The notes: generated by a model from the letters alone, not told the origin. Counted from the first letter of the stretch, positions 13,986-23,732 are shown. The stretch is DNA of 24,488 nucleotides from a bacterium (GCA_025774805.1 JALGZR010000056.1:1-24488); one strand, 5' to 3'. Numbers and translations: made by a program.

Positions 13986-16370
13986 ATGAACCAGCACTCC
14001 CTGCGCGTTCTGGAGTTCGCCAAGATCCGGGATGCCCTCGTCGAACGGGCCACGTTTCCGGGGGGCGCCCGCCGGGTGCTGCGCCTCGCTCCGGAGACCG
14101 ATCCGTCCTCCATCTCCGGTCGCCTGGGGCTCGTGTCGGAGATCCGCCGGATCCTCGAGGACTCCGATCTGCCGATCCACGGCCTGCCCGATCTGGAGGA
14201 CGTGCTCGGCGCGGTCGAGCCGGTCGGGGCGGTGCTGTCCGGACCGCAGATCGCGCCGGTCGCGAGGTCCCTCCGGGGCGTTCGGGCGCTCGTTGCGTAC
14301 CTCCACGAACGGAGCGAGACGCTCCCGCTTCTCCACGCCCGAAGCCGGGATCTCGACGGGCTCCCCGAGCTGCGGGAGACGATCGATCGGCATCTCGAAC
14401 CCGCGGGGGAAGTGCGCGACGCGGCCACGCCGGCGCTCCGGCGCATCCGGCGCGACCAGGAGCGCGTCCGGGGACGCGTGCTCGATCTTCTGGCGAAGAT
14501 CGTCCGGTCGTCGTCGGCGGCCGGCTCGGAGCCGGTGGTCACGCTCCGCAACGACCGCTACGTGATCGGGATCCGACGCGATGCCCTCGGCGACCTCAAG
14601 GGGGTCGTCCACGGGCAGTCGAGCAGCGGGGTCTCGGTCTACCTCGAGCCGCAGGCTGCGGTCGGACCGAACAACGAGCTGGCCGAGCTGCGCAGCGCCG
14701 AGGAGGAGGAGATCCGGCGCATCCTGACCGAGCTGAGCGACGCGGTGCGTGCCGCCCTTCCGCCCCTCGGGACGAACGAGAGCACGCTCGCGGACCTGGA
14801 TGCCGTGTACGCCGCGGGCCGGCTCTCGCGCGATCTGGATGCCCGTCCGGCGGTGCCGTCGGCGGACGGGTCGATCGTCATCCGAAAGGGACGACACCCG
14901 CTGCTCGAGATGGCGAGCCGGACGTCCGGCGCGCCCGTGGTTCCCCTCGATCTCGAGCTCGGTGGGGAACGCGCGGGCACGCTCGTCATCACCGGGCCGA
15001 ACACCGGCGGCAAGACCGTCGCGCTGAAGACGGTGGGGCTCTTCGCGTTGATGCATCAGGCCGGGCTTCACCTCCCTGCGGCCGAGGGCACGCGCTTTCC
15101 GGTGTTCACGCACGTCTTCGCGGACATCGGGGACGAGCAGTCGATCGAGGCGAGCCTGTCGACGTTCTCGTCGCACATGGCCCAGGTCAACGGGGTGCTG
15201 CGGTCGGCGACCGAGGACACGCTCGTCCTGCTCGACGAGCTCGGAGTCGGCACCGACCCGGAGGAGGGCGCGGCGCTCGGCAAGGCCATCCTCACCGAGC
15301 TGACGCGGGTGGGGGCCCGGACGGTCGTGACGACGCACTACGGGTCGCTAAAGGTCTTCGCCCACGAGGCGGAGGGAATGGAGAACGCCTCGCTCGAGTT
15401 CGATCGCGAGAGCCTCGCCCCGACGTATCGGTTCCGGCAGGGCGTGCCGGGCTCCTCGGAGGGGCTGGCGATCGCGCGGCGGCTCGGCTTTCCCGAGCGC
15501 CTCGTCGCGGAGGCGCGGGCCACCCTCGGAGAGGATCAGGAGGCGATCGAGGCCCTGCTGCGGGACCTGCAGGAACGGCGCCGCGAGCTCGATCGACGCG
15601 GCGAGGAGCTCGAGCGTGAGCGGGCGGAGACGCGGGAAGTGCGGAATCGGGCCGCGGGCCGGCTCGCCCGCCTGGACGAGGAGCGGCACCGGCTCCGGGG
15701 AGAGGCCGCGGAGAAGGCGCGCCGCCTCGTCGAGCGGACCAAGGCGGAGCTGGGCGCGCTGATGGATGCGGTTCGACGCGAGGGGGCGGCCGGCCGCGCG
15801 GCCGGTCGGGCGCGGACCCGCCTCGGGGAGCTGAAGAACGACCTCGAGCGGGAGGTCGCGGCGGCCACGGGGGATCGCGGCCCGACCCGCCCCGCCGATC
15901 CCGCGGAGATCGAGGACGGGACGCCGGTCTTCATCCCGAAGACGGGCTGGACGGGAACCGCCCAGGGAGCCCCCGGCGCGAACGGGAAGGTGACGGTGAT
16001 GGTCGGCTCCCTTCGGGTCGAGGTACCGCTCGACTCTCTCGAGGTGCGCCCCGGGTCCGCCCCGGCGCGGAACGGACGCGGCGCTTGTCACCGGCCGCCG
16101 AGCCCGATCGCCCGTCCGGAGCGCGAGGTGAGAACCGAGGTCGACCTCCGGGGCCAGACGGTGGAGGAGGCCGTCGAGGAAGTGGACCGGACTCTCGACG
16201 GCCTGGTGGTGTCCGGGGGCACGTGGTTGCGCATCATTCACGGCCGGGGAACCGGCGCCCTCCGCGGCGCCATCACCGAGCAGCTCGCCGCGGACGACCG
16301 GATCAAGTCGCACCGTCCGGGCGAGCCGGGCGAGGGAGGCGACGGCGTCACCATCGCCGAGCTGAAGTAG
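13986..16370 (+). CDS. mutS2: MutS2 ATPase/endonuclease with Smr domain
   Basis: MutS2 is a MutS paralogue acting on branched DNA and, in some bacteria, on collided ribosomes; it does not do mismatch repair. The protein is 794 residues, normal length (about 780). The family core and clamp (1-300) are followed by the ABC-type ATPase: Walker A GPNTGGKT at about 338-345, Walker B LVLLDELGVGTDPEEG at about 414, and TTHYGSLK as the switch. A long charged coiled coil (about 515-640) leads to a KOW-like segment, then the C-terminal Smr nuclease domain (about 717-794) with VDLRGQTVEEA and HGRGTGALR. GGAG lies only three bases before ATG 13986, tighter than usual. The gene has its own promoter and is followed by dnaG in the same direction. 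Confidence 0.96.
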   Translation: MNQHSLRVLEFAKIRDALVERATFPGGARRVLRLAPETDPSSISGRLGLVSEIRRILEDSDLPIHGLPDLEDVLGAVEPVGAVLSGPQIAPVARSLRGVRALVAYLHERSETLPLLHARSRDLDGLPELRETIDRHLEPAGEVRDAATPALRRIRRDQERVRGRVLDLLAKIVRSSSAAGSEPVVTLRNDRYVIGIRRDALGDLKGVVHGQSSSGVSVYLEPQAAVGPNNELAELRSAEEEEIRRILTELSDAVRAALPPLGTNESTLADLDAVYAAGRLSRDLDARPAVPSADGSIVIRKGRHPLLEMASRTSGAPVVPLDLELGGERAGTLVITGPNTGGKTVALKTVGLFALMHQAGLHLPAAEGTRFPVFTHVFADIGDEQSIEASLSTFSSHMAQVNGVLRSATEDTLVLLDELGVGTDPEEGAALGKAILTELTRVGARTVVTTHYGSLKVFAHEAEGMENASLEFDRESLAPTYRFRQGVPGSSEGLAIARRLGFPERLVAEARATLGEDQEAIEALLRDLQERRRELDRRGEELERERAETREVRNRAAGRLARLDEERHRLRGEAAEKARRLVERTKAELGALMDAVRREGAAGRAAGRARTRLGELKNDLEREVAAATGDRGPTRPADPAEIEDGTPVFIPKTGWTGTAQGAPGANGKVTVMVGSLRVEVPLDSLEVRPGSAPARNGRGACHRPPSPIARPEREVRTEVDLRGQTVEEAVEEVDRTLDGLVVSGGTWLRIIHGRGTGALRGAITEQLAADDRIKSHRPGEPGEGGDGVTIAELK

Positions 16371-16393
16371 CGAACGAAGGAAGGGGGCGCGCC

Positions 16394-16420
16394 CGCCGGT
16401 CCCTCCGACGGACCCCGGCG
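16394..16420 (+). terminator. Imperfect hairpin between mutS2 and dnaG
   Basis: CGCCGGTCC (16394-16402) pairs with GGACCCCGGCG (16410-16420) with a two-base bulge. It is preceded by a 10-bp palindrome GGGCGCGCCC (16385-16394). It may attenuate read-through from mutS2. There is no T-run. Confidence 0.3.
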
Positions 16421-16446
16421 GCACCCCCGAGGAGAGAGCGCAGATC

Positions 16447-18339
16447 ATGGGCAGGGTACCCGAAGCCGTCATCCGCGAGATACGGGACCGGACCGATCTC
16501 GTCGAGCTGATCGGCGGCTACGTCCGTCTGAAGCGATCGGGACGAAACTGGCTCGGGCTCTGTCCCTTTCACCAGGAAAAGACTCCCTCGTTCAACGTGA
16601 GCCCGGAGCGGGGGATCTACCACTGCTTCGGGTGCGGGGTCACCGGCGACGCGATCAAGTTCCTGACGGAGCACGACCACCAGAGCTTTCCCGAGGCGCT
16701 CAAGGAGCTTGCGGGGCGGGTGGGCGTCGACCTCTCCCCCTACGAGGGTCGAGGGGGAGAGGCGGACGAGTACGATCTCCTCTACCGGGCCCACGCCATC
16801 GCGGAGCGACTGTACCGGCAGACGCTCGGGGGAAGGGAGGGCCGACGCGCCCGCGAGGAGATCTCCCGCCGAGGCCTGTCCCCGCAGGTCGTGGAGGAGT
16901 ACCGTCTGGGAACCTCCCCCGATGCGTGGGACCGGCTTCTCTCGGCCTGCGGCCGCGAAGGGGTGGCTCCGGCGGTTCTGGAGAGGGCGGGGCTCGCGAT
17001 TGCCCGCGGGTCGGGGGGCGGACACTACGATCGCTTCCGCGGTCGACTCATGTTCCCGATCCAGGCTCCCGGAGCCAAGGTCGTCGGATTCGGGGGAAGG
17101 ATCCTGGGGGAGGGAGAGCCGAAGTACCTCAACTCCCCCGAGTCGCCCCTCTTCCAGAAGCGAAAGACCCTCTACGGAGTCCCGCAGGCGCAACCCGTCT
17201 TCCGGCAGCGGGGAGAGGCGATTCTCGTGGAGGGGTACACCGACGTCCTGGCGCTCGCGAACGCCGGGATCCTTGGGGCGCTGGCCGCCCTCGGGACCGC
17301 GTTCACGCCCGAGCACGCCCGATCCCTCGCGCGCCACTGCCGTCGGGTTCTGGTGCTCTTCGACGGAGACGAGGCGGGGCGCCGCGCGGCGATCGCGAGC
17401 AGCGGTCCGCTCCTGGGGGCGGGGCTGGAGGTGCGCATGGGACTTCTGCCTCCGGGAGAGGATCCCGACAGCCTTCTCCGGCGCGAGGGACCGGACGCCT
17501 TCCGCCGGCGCATGGAGAGCGCGGGCGGGGTGCTCGACGCCCTGCTGGGTGACGACGCGTACGCGGAGGGCGCGGCGAGGGAGCGAGCCGTGCGGCGGGC
17601 CCTCGAGGCGCTCGCGCCGGTCGACGACGAGCTGCGCCGCCGCGTCTACGTGGAGGACCTGGCGAACCGGGTCGGGCTCCCGGCGGACATGCTCGAGGAG
17701 CAGGTCCGGGCCCTCCGGCAAACCCTGCGACAGACCCTGCGGCGGAGAGCCGCGGAGGCGGGACCTCCGGCGCGGGGAGAGCGCGGAGAGCGCTCCGGCG
17801 TGGCCGCGCGGGAGGTTCCACCGGCCGCGCGCGTCGTGCGGACCGGAGGGGAGGGAGCGGACGAGGCCGATTCCGCGGATCCCGACGTCCCGCTGCCCGC
17901 CGGGGAGAGAACGTTCGTGGGGCTCCTGATGCACGGCGGGGCGGACGGGGCGGCGCTCCTCGAGCGGTTCGGTCCCAAGGACTTCGAGCATCCCGTGGCG
18001 CGGCGCATCGTGGAAAAGGCGAGCGCGTTGACCGCGGGGGGGCGAAGCCCCGACTCGCATGCGCTGCTCGACGAGCTGTCGGAGGATCCGCCCGCCCGCC
18101 GTCTGTTGGGACGGCTCGGGGTTGCGGAGCAGTACCGGATGGAGATCGAGCGCCAGGCGGAGGACTGCCGGGCGTGGATGGAGCGCCGGTCCCTCGAGCG
18201 GAAGATGGACCGGGTGATGACCGAGATGAGAAAGGCCAAGGCCAAAGGTGACAGCGCCCGGGTCGGCGAGTGCGCCCGGGAGCGGAACGAGATCGCGAAG
18301 GGGATTGCGGCGCTCGGGGCGCCGCGGACCGAGATCTGA
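16447..18339 (+). CDS. dnaG: DNA primase
   Basis: DnaG makes RNA primers for replication at the fork together with DnaB. The 630-residue protein has the three expected parts. The N-terminal CHC2 zinc ribbon has Cys39, His42, Cys60 and Cys63 ([19 protein letters not shown]). The catalytic core with Toprim motifs has [12 protein letters not shown] at about 258 and [11 protein letters not shown] at about 302, and FRGRLMFPI upstream. The C-terminal DnaB-binding helical region follows after a low-complexity linker (about 435-480). GAGGAG lies at 16429-16434, 12 bases before ATG 16447, slightly long. It lies between mutS2 and rpoD, with rpoD starting 68 bases after its stop. This corresponds to the macromolecular-synthesis operon (rpsU-dnaG-rpoD in E. 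coli), without rpsU. Confidence 0.97.
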   Translation: MGRVPEAVIREIRDRTDLVELIGGYVRLKRSGRNWLGLCPFHQEKTPSFNVSPERGIYHCFGCGVTGDAIKFLTEHDHQSFPEALKELAGRVGVDLSPYEGRGGEADEYDLLYRAHAIAERLYRQTLGGREGRRAREEISRRGLSPQVVEEYRLGTSPDAWDRLLSACGREGVAPAVLERAGLAIARGSGGGHYDRFRGRLMFPIQAPGAKVVGFGGRILGEGEPKYLNSPESPLFQKRKTLYGVPQAQPVFRQRGEAILVEGYTDVLALANAGILGALAALGTAFTPEHARSLARHCRRVLVLFDGDEAGRRAAIASSGPLLGAGLEVRMGLLPPGEDPDSLLRREGPDAFRRRMESAGGVLDALLGDDAYAEGAARERAVRRALEALAPVDDELRRRVYVEDLANRVGLPADMLEEQVRALRQTLRQTLRRRAAEAGPPARGERGERSGVAAREVPPAARVVRTGGEGADEADSADPDVPLPAGERTFVGLLMHGGADGAALLERFGPKDFEHPVARRIVEKASALTAGGRSPDSHALLDELSEDPPARRLLGRLGVAEQYRMEIERQAEDCRAWMERRSLERKMDRVMTEMRKAKAKGDSARVGECARERNEIAKGIAALGAPRTEI

Positions 18340-18407
18340 CACGAAGCAGGAGGATCGCCGGAGACGAGACCGGCGACGTGGCACCACCCCCGGAGGAAGA
18401 CCACTCG

Positions 18408-20141
18408 ATGGCGAAGAAGTCACAGACCAGGGTCATGGAGTCGCTCAAGAAGCTCGGCGGCCGGCAGGGCTTCCTGACGTATGACCAGATCAACGACTAC
18501 CTCGACGAAGACGCCAGCCTCGAGGAGATGGACGAGATCTACGCGTCCCTGGGGAAGCTGAAAGTCGATGTCGTCGACACGATCGAAGAGGGCAAGGCCC
18601 GACTCGAGAGGAAGAAGGCGAAGAAGAAGCCGGCCGAGGCGATACTCCCCAGCCAACCGGTTCGTTTCGACGATCCGGTCCGCATGTACCTTCGGGAGAT
18701 GGGGCGCGTGCCCCTACTCGATCGGCACGGGGAGATCGAGATCGCGAAGCGCATCGAGACGGGCCAGGACATGGTGATGCAGACCGTCTTCCGGAGCGCG
18801 GGCTCGGTCAAGGACCTCCAGGCGATCGCCCACAAGGTGGAGAAGAGCAAGGTGAACCTCGACGAGTTCGTCCGGGTCGATGCGGGCGGATTCGGGCCGA
18901 CCGGACAGCCGGCCAGGGAAGAGGTGTCGGGGATCATGACGAGGGTCCGGAGGATCGCGCGGGCGCACAACGAGCTCGAGAAGCTGGTGAAGACACCACC
19001 GCGCGCCACGTGGACCGAGAAGCAGCGGCAGGACTACGACCGCAGGCGAGCGACCCTTCGCGCCCGGGTCAACGACGAGCTCAAGGAGCTGAAGCTCAAC
19101 CCGAAACTGGGGGAGAAGTTCGTCGAGCGGATCAAGGAGCTCCACGAAAGGGTCAAGGAGTGCGATCAGGAGGTCCGCCGCATCGAGGCGTCCACCGGGC
19201 TCACCGCCGAGGAGATCAACCTCCTGGTCCGCGGGAAGGAGCTGAGGCCCTCCCGCCGGCGGAGCCGTCTCTCCGCGGAGGACCTCGAGGAGTACGCCAA
19301 GCAGATCAAGAACGCGAGACGGAAAGTCCGTCGGATCGAGCACGAGGCGCAGTGCCGGCCGGTGGAGCTGGCCGAGCTCTGCTCTTCCATTCGCTCCGGC
19401 GAGAAGATGACCGAGCAGGCGAAGCGGGAGATGATCGAGGCCAACGTCCGTTTGGTGATCTCGATCGCGAAGCGATACACGAATCGCGGTCTGGAGTTCC
19501 TCGACCTGATCCAGGAGGGCAACTCCGGGTTGATGCGGGCCGTCGACAAGTTCGACTACAAGAAGGGCTACAAGTTCTCCACCTACGCGACCTGGTGGAT
19601 CCGACAGGCCATCACCCGGGCCATCGCCGACCAGGCCCGGACCATTCGCGTCCCCGTCCACATGATCGAGGCGATCAACAAGGTGGTGAGGGCCTCCCGC
19701 CGGCTGGTGCAGGAGTTCGGACGGGAGCCGCTGCCGGAGGAGGTCGCGAAACGCCTCAACATGCCGGTGGAGAAGGTCAAGTCCGTCCTCAAGGCGGCGC
19801 AGGAGCCGATCTCCCTCGACCGGCCCATCGGAGAGGATGAGGACTCGAACCTCGGCGACTTCATCGAGGACACCTCGGCGATCAACCCCGCCCACTCCGC
19901 CGCGTTCGCGATGCTTCAGGAGCAGATGTCCAACGTTCTCTCGACCCTCACCCGGCGGGAGGAAAAGGTGATCCGCCTGCGCTTCGGGCTCGGAGACGGC
20001 TGTCCCCGAACGCTCGAAGAGGTGGGAGCGATCTTCAACGTGACGCGGGAGCGCGTCCGTCAGATCGAGTCCAAGGCGCTCCGAAAACTCCGCCACCCGT
20101 CGCGGGCGCGGAAGCTCCAGGGTTACGTGGATCTACCGTAA
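18408..20141 (+). CDS. rpoD: Primary RNA polymerase sigma factor (sigma70/RpoD)
   Basis: The housekeeping sigma factor, 577 residues. ATG 18408 is fixed by CGGAGGAAG at 18391-18399; the longer frame upstream overlaps dnaG. Region 1.1 (about 1-75) reads [12 protein letters not shown] and leads to a Lys-rich linker. Region 1.2 is [22 protein letters not shown] moderately long non-conserved region (about 130-330) follows. Region 2 contains [36 protein letters not shown] and the -10 recognising helix; regions 3 and 4 follow. The -35 binding HTH is [20 protein letters not shown]. The canonical GNIGLM of region 2 is GNSGLM here. This factor presumably reads the TTGACN-N17/18-TATCTT promoters seen in the window. 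rfbC follows nine bases downstream. Confidence 0.97.
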   Translation: MAKKSQTRVMESLKKLGGRQGFLTYDQINDYLDEDASLEEMDEIYASLGKLKVDVVDTIEEGKARLERKKAKKKPAEAILPSQPVRFDDPVRMYLREMGRVPLLDRHGEIEIAKRIETGQDMVMQTVFRSAGSVKDLQAIAHKVEKSKVNLDEFVRVDAGGFGPTGQPAREEVSGIMTRVRRIARAHNELEKLVKTPPRATWTEKQRQDYDRRRATLRARVNDELKELKLNPKLGEKFVERIKELHERVKECDQEVRRIEASTGLTAEEINLLVRGKELRPSRRRSRLSAEDLEEYAKQIKNARRKVRRIEHEAQCRPVELAELCSSIRSGEKMTEQAKREMIEANVRLVISIAKRYTNRGLEFLDLIQEGNSGLMRAVDKFDYKKGYKFSTYATWWIRQAITRAIADQARTIRVPVHMIEAINKVVRASRRLVQEFGREPLPEEVAKRLNMPVEKVKSVLKAAQEPISLDRPIGEDEDSNLGDFIEDTSAINPAHSAAFAMLQEQMSNVLSTLTRREEKVIRLRFGLGDGCPRTLEEVGAIFNVTRERVRQIESKALRKLRHPSRARKLQGYVDLP

Positions 20142-20150
20142 GGGGTCTCG

Positions 20151-20696
20151 GTGAAGGTCGAAGAGGCGTCCATACCGGGTGTGTACATCCTCGAGCCGAA
20201 GGTCTTCCGGGACGACCGGGGGTTCTTCCTGGAGACCTTTCGGAAGGAAGTCCTCGAAAGGGCGGGAATCCCGGCGGATCTCGTCCAGGACAACCACTCC
20301 CGGTCGGTGCGTCACACGATACGGGCGCTCCACTTCCAGACGCCGCCGGGGCAGCCGAAGCTCGTCCGCTGCGCTCGCGGATCGGTGTTCGACGTCGTCG
20401 TCGACCTGCGCAAGTCCTCACCCACGTTCGGATCCGCGTTCTCTCTCGATCTGTCCGACGAGAACCACTTGCAGCTCTACATTCCGGTCGGTCTGGCCCA
20501 CGGTTTCTGCGTGACGTCCGACGTCGCCGACTTCGTCTACCGCTGCGGCAGCTACTTCAATCCGGAGTCGGAGCGGGGAATCGCCTGGAACAGCCCGGAG
20601 CTGGGCATCGCGTGGCCGACCGATTCACCGATCCTCTCCGAACGCGATCGGGGCAACCCGACCTTCTCCGACTACCCGGGCCCCTGGTTTCCGTGA
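20151..20696 (+). CDS. rfbC: dTDP-4-dehydrorhamnose 3,5-epimerase
   Basis: RfbC/RmlC epimerises C3 and C5 of dTDP-4-keto-6-deoxyglucose, the third step to dTDP-L-rhamnose for cell-surface polysaccharide. The 181-residue cupin matches family length. Visible motifs: FRDDRGFFLETF, QDNHSRS, the catalytic base His61 in RALHFQ followed by PPGQPKLVR, VVDLRKSSPTFG, VGLAHGFCVTSD and the catalytic Tyr130 in FVYRC, then IAWP and LSERD near the end. The usual RGLH is RALH here. The start is GTG 20151 with AGGGG at 20141-20145. It is the only rhamnose gene in the window; rfbA, rfbB and rfbD are not here. It lies nine bases after rpoD and overlaps the start of the MFS gene, so it is probably co-transcribed with both. 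Confidence 0.95.
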   Translation: MKVEEASIPGVYILEPKVFRDDRGFFLETFRKEVLERAGIPADLVQDNHSRSVRHTIRALHFQTPPGQPKLVRCARGSVFDVVVDLRKSSPTFGSAFSLDLSDENHLQLYIPVGLAHGFCVTSDVADFVYRCGSYFNPESERGIAWNSPELGIAWPTDSPILSERDRGNPTFSDYPGPWFP

Positions 20697-22021
20697 GGAG
20701 CGGGGGCGGGGTCCGCGAGGCGGAGCGCTCCCCGGAGACCGCCGAGGGCCCGGCCGACGGGCTCCCGGACGGCGAGGATCCCGCCGGAGCCCCCCGACGT
20801 CCGGTCTGGAAACGCAACCTCGTCGTTCTCGCCGCCGGTCAGCTCGTCACCGTCTCGGCGATGGGGATCATCCTCCCGTTCATCCCCTTCTTCGTGCGCG
20901 AGCTCGGGGTCGAGGACCGCGCCGCGGTGGAGCGGTGGTCGGGATTGATCTTCTCGGGCCCCTTCCTGACCGCGGGCCTGATGTCTCCCGTCTGGGGCCA
21001 CCTGGGCGATCGCTTCGGCCACCGCCTGATGGTGATCCGGGCCATCGTCGGCCTCGCGCTGGTGAACTTCCTGCTCGTGTTCGTGCAGTCGCCGATGCAG
21101 TTCTGGCTGCTCCGACTGGCCCAGGGCATCGTCACCGGCTTCATTCCCGCCTCCCTCGCGATCACGTCCGCCTCGACCCCCTCGGACCGGATGACCGGCG
21201 CCGTGGGCAGGCTTCAGGCGTCAGCCTCCGCCGGCCGGCTCATCGGACCCGCGTTCGGCGGGATGCTGGCCGGCTTCATCGCCTTCCGCTCGATCTTCGT
21301 CGTCGTAGGAACGATGATCTCGGTGGCCGCTCTCGCGATCATCCTATTCCTGCGTGAGCCTCCCCGTCCTGCCGCCAAGCGAGAGGCGACGGTGCGGACC
21401 GGGTTCCTGTCCGTGCTCGCCGATCGCCGGATCCGACTCGGACTTCTCGGGCTTCTCGTCACGATGGCCGCGGTCAGCATGGTGATGCCGGTCTTTCCGC
21501 TCTTCGTCGAGGACCTGCTGCCCGAGGGAATGGACGCCTCGGTCTGGACCGGAATCGGCTTCGCGACGGTGGCCGCCTTCACGCTGTTGACCGCCGGATT
21601 CGTGGGGCGGATCACGAGGCGGTTCGGGCTCAAGCCGGTGCTGCTCGTCGCCCTCGGCGCCACGGCCGCCTCGCTCGCAGTACACCCCCTCGTGACCGGC
21701 ATCCCGGGGCTTCTCGCGGTGAGAGCGCTCCTGGGGATCGGCGTCGCCGGCGTACAGCCCGTCCTCTTCTCGATGGTGAGCCGTCTCGCCCCGGAGGGAC
21801 GGGGGGGAGGCGTCGCCGGGTTCGCGTCCTCCGCCACGATCTTCGGCTTCTTCCTCGGTCCCTTTTCGGGAGGGTGGCTCGCGAATCACGTGGGAGTGCA
21901 GGGGCTCTTCCTGCTCTCGGCCGCGGCCACGGTCTCCTGCGCGGTCGGCGCCGCGCTGATCGCCCGCCGCGAGGGTCGGGAGCCCGGGCTCCTGCTCCGT
22001 CCGGAGAGCACCCCCCGCTAA
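20693..22021 (+). CDS. Major facilitator superfamily transporter
   Basis: A 442-residue inner-membrane MFS protein with about 12 hydrophobic segments in two halves of six. After a hydrophilic Pro/Glu-rich N-terminal extension of about 40 residues, helix 1 begins at WKRNLVVLAAGQL. The loop 2-3 motif A is present as WGHLGDRFGHRLMV (about residue 100). LRLAQGIVTGFIPASLAI and GRLIGPAFGGMLAGFI resemble helices 4-5 of drug:H+ antiporters of the DHA1 group, including the motif-C-like glycines. The GTG at 20693 overlaps the rfbC stop (GTGA), implying coupling; no Shine-Dalgarno is seen. The frame is open upstream to 20612, but that overlaps rfbC. Substrate unknown: efflux of drugs or metabolites is the family default. 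It is the last gene of the mutS2-dnaG-rpoD-rfbC run. Confidence 0.9.
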   Translation: MRSGGGVREAERSPETAEGPADGLPDGEDPAGAPRRPVWKRNLVVLAAGQLVTVSAMGIILPFIPFFVRELGVEDRAAVERWSGLIFSGPFLTAGLMSPVWGHLGDRFGHRLMVIRAIVGLALVNFLLVFVQSPMQFWLLRLAQGIVTGFIPASLAITSASTPSDRMTGAVGRLQASASAGRLIGPAFGGMLAGFIAFRSIFVVVGTMISVAALAIILFLREPPRPAAKREATVRTGFLSVLADRRIRLGLLGLLVTMAAVSMVMPVFPLFVEDLLPEGMDASVWTGIGFATVAAFTLLTAGFVGRITRRFGLKPVLLVALGATAASLAVHPLVTGIPGLLAVRALLGIGVAGVQPVLFSMVSRLAPEGRGGGVAGFASSATIFGFFLGPFSGGWLANHVGVQGLFLLSAAATVSCAVGAALIARREGREPGLLLRPESTPR

Positions 22022-22037
22022 CCTGCATTTCTCACCG
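22018..22037 (+). repeat. Stop-adjacent motif, copy after the MFS transporter
   Basis: CTAACC-T-GCATTTCTCACCGG begins at the MFS stop (TAA 22019-22021) and forms the left arm of the hairpin at 22022-22067. It is the third copy of the motif seen at 9583 and 13748. Confidence 0.5.
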
Positions 22038-22067
22038 GCTTCGCGACGGGCCGGGGAGAGATGCGGG
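22022..22067 (+). terminator. Long hairpin terminator-like repeat after the MFS gene
   Basis: The arms 22022-22038 and 22051-22067 form a 17-bp stem with one mismatch and two G-U wobbles (if transcribed rightward) around a 12-base loop. It directly follows the MFS stop and sits between convergent genes. The left arm carries the GCATTTCTC motif also found after dnaJ and the OPT gene, so this may be the complete form of that short repeat. The remaining bases to the cytochrome stop hold nothing I recognise. Confidence 0.65.
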
Positions 22068-22157
22068 CCGGCCGATGAAGAGAGGGGACCGCCGCCGCCG
22101 ATCCCGCTCGTCGTCTTCCGTGCCTTCCGCGAATCGCCGCCGCGAGGGCTCTGCCGG

Positions 22158-23546
22158 TTACTGAGCGTAGCGCTTCTCGAACTCCGCGGCGGCTCTCTTG
22201 CGGGCGGCCCTCTCCTCCGGGTCCATCTCACCGAGGAACCACTTGTGGTCGTCCATGTGGAGGACCTCGTCGATGACGGCGAGAACCGCCTCTCCGCCTT
22301 CCCGGTTGCCGTTGTGGATGGCGTGCTCCGCGAGCTCCTTCGCCTGCGGAACGAGCTCGATGTAGAAGCGGTCGGCCACCTCGTAGAACCCGTGCCACTG
22401 CGTGTAGTCGGGCGCCATCATGGCCGCCCCGTGACGTGCCCGGCGTCCCTCGTGGTGCCAGAGGTAGAACCACGTCCACTCGATCTCGTCGTCGAACGGG
22501 GTGTCCGTGGTGATCATCTCGTGCTCCTTGAGGGCATTCATGATCCGAGTCCCCGGGATCGCGAACTTGTCGTTGTAGAGGTTCACCGCGGAATCGAACT
22601 GGAAGTAGAAGGACTCGACGAACTGGGGCGAGTGGCAGGAGGAGCACACGCTCTGCATGTCGTCGCGCCGCTTCTTCCACGGCTTCACCTTCTTGCCCTC
22701 TTTCAGGGCCTTCGCGTCGACCTTCTCCGAGATCGGCGGCCTGAGGGTCCAGCTGATCCGCGCCCCGATGTCGTGGCTGATCGGCAGCTCGCTCGTCGCG
22801 CTCATGTGGCAGGTCGCGCACGTCGGAGCGGCCCAGTAGTCCTCGCCCACGATCCACTTGGAGTTGTCCAGGTTCATGCGATCGATGTTGCCGTAGTACG
22901 CGATCCCGTGCTTGGACTCCTCGTAGATCTCCTTCTGGGGATGGTCGGGACCCAGGTGGCACTTGCCGCAGTTCTCCGGCTGCCGGGCCTGGGAGGCGGA
23001 AAATGCGTGTCGGGAGTGGCAGGCGGCGCAGGATCCGTTGCTCCCGTCGGGGTTGATTCGCCCCATGCCCGTGTTCGGCCAGGTGGCCGGGTCGAGCTGA
23101 CCCTCCCCCGTGACCTTCACCTCGGAGCCGTGGCACTGCTTGCAGCCGTTCATGGCGGCGGCGGGCCCCTCGACGACCTCTCCCAGAAAGTTGTCGAGCG
23201 AGCCGAGGATCTTGCCGGCCGACGCGTGGTGGCTGGCCATGAACTCCTCGGTCTCCTTCTCGTGGCATTTCTTGCAGTCGAGGGGTGAAACGATGATCGA
23301 GATGTTCCAGCCTTCGTGATCGAAGGCGTCGGCGTCGGATGCCTCCGCCCCGTGACACTCGTAGCAGCCGACGTTCGCACCGAAGTGCTTGCTCATGCCC
23401 CACTGTCCGTACAGACCGGGGCTGACCTCCTTGTGGCAATCGACGCACTCCGCACTGATCTCCGAAAGCGCCTCCAGGAACTCGCCGCCAGCGGCCGGGA
23501 CCGCGACGAGCAGGGACGCCAGGAAGACCGCAGGAAACCTCTTCAT
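22158..23546 (-). CDS. Octahaem c-type cytochrome, hydroxylamine oxidoreductase family
   Basis: A 462-residue exported protein. Residues 1-20 are a signal peptide ending VPAAGG. Eight CxxCH haem sites are present: starts at Cys34, 61, 91, 135, 173, 193, 243 and 301. After the last haem, the C-terminal helical part has WHHEGRRARHGAAMMAPDYT then QWHGFYEV (364-390), which I recognise as typical of the HAO/octahaem nitrite reductase family rather than NrfA or tetrathionate reductase. Members oxidise hydroxylamine or hydrazine, or reduce nitrite or hydroxylamine, in the periplasm. The catalytic fourth haem would be at Cys135-His139. Whether the haem-crosslinking tyrosine of oxidative HAO is present (Tyr381 is a candidate) needs alignment. 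GGAG (minus strand, 23555-23558) supports the ATG. No partner cytochrome or quinol oxidase is adjacent. Confidence 0.88.
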   Translation of the reverse strand: MKRFPAVFLASLLVAVPAAGGEFLEALSEISAECVDCHKEVSPGLYGQWGMSKHFGANVGCYECHGAEASDADAFDHEGWNISIIVSPLDCKKCHEKETEEFMASHHASAGKILGSLDNFLGEVVEGPAAAMNGCKQCHGSEVKVTGEGQLDPATWPNTGMGRINPDGSNGSCAACHSRHAFSASQARQPENCGKCHLGPDHPQKEIYEESKHGIAYYGNIDRMNLDNSKWIVGEDYWAAPTCATCHMSATSELPISHDIGARISWTLRPPISEKVDAKALKEGKKVKPWKKRRDDMQSVCSSCHSPQFVESFYFQFDSAVNLYNDKFAIPGTRIMNALKEHEMITTDTPFDDEIEWTWFYLWHHEGRRARHGAAMMAPDYTQWHGFYEVADRFYIELVPQAKELAEHAIHNGNREGGEAVLAVIDEVLHMDDHKWFLGEMDPEERAARKRAAAEFEKRYAQ

Positions 23547-23732
23547 TCGGGGGGCTCCAGTTTTCGGTTCACTCGTTTCGGATCGAAGAGGGGTTCAGGG
23601 ATCCGGTCGACCGCGATGTCGAGCGCTCCCGCCCATGAATACCGGCTTCCCCGGGGCCGATCAACCGTCGGGCGGAGGGGGGCGTTCTGGGGGGGGAAGG
23701 GACTTTCGCTCCCCCGGCCACCCCGGCGAGCC

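Noticed and set aside
23695-23725. G-rich/C-rich stretch before the tRNA promoter that could fold
   Set aside because: The pairing GGGGG/CCCCC is simple low complexity with a long loop; not enough to call a terminator or quadruplex.
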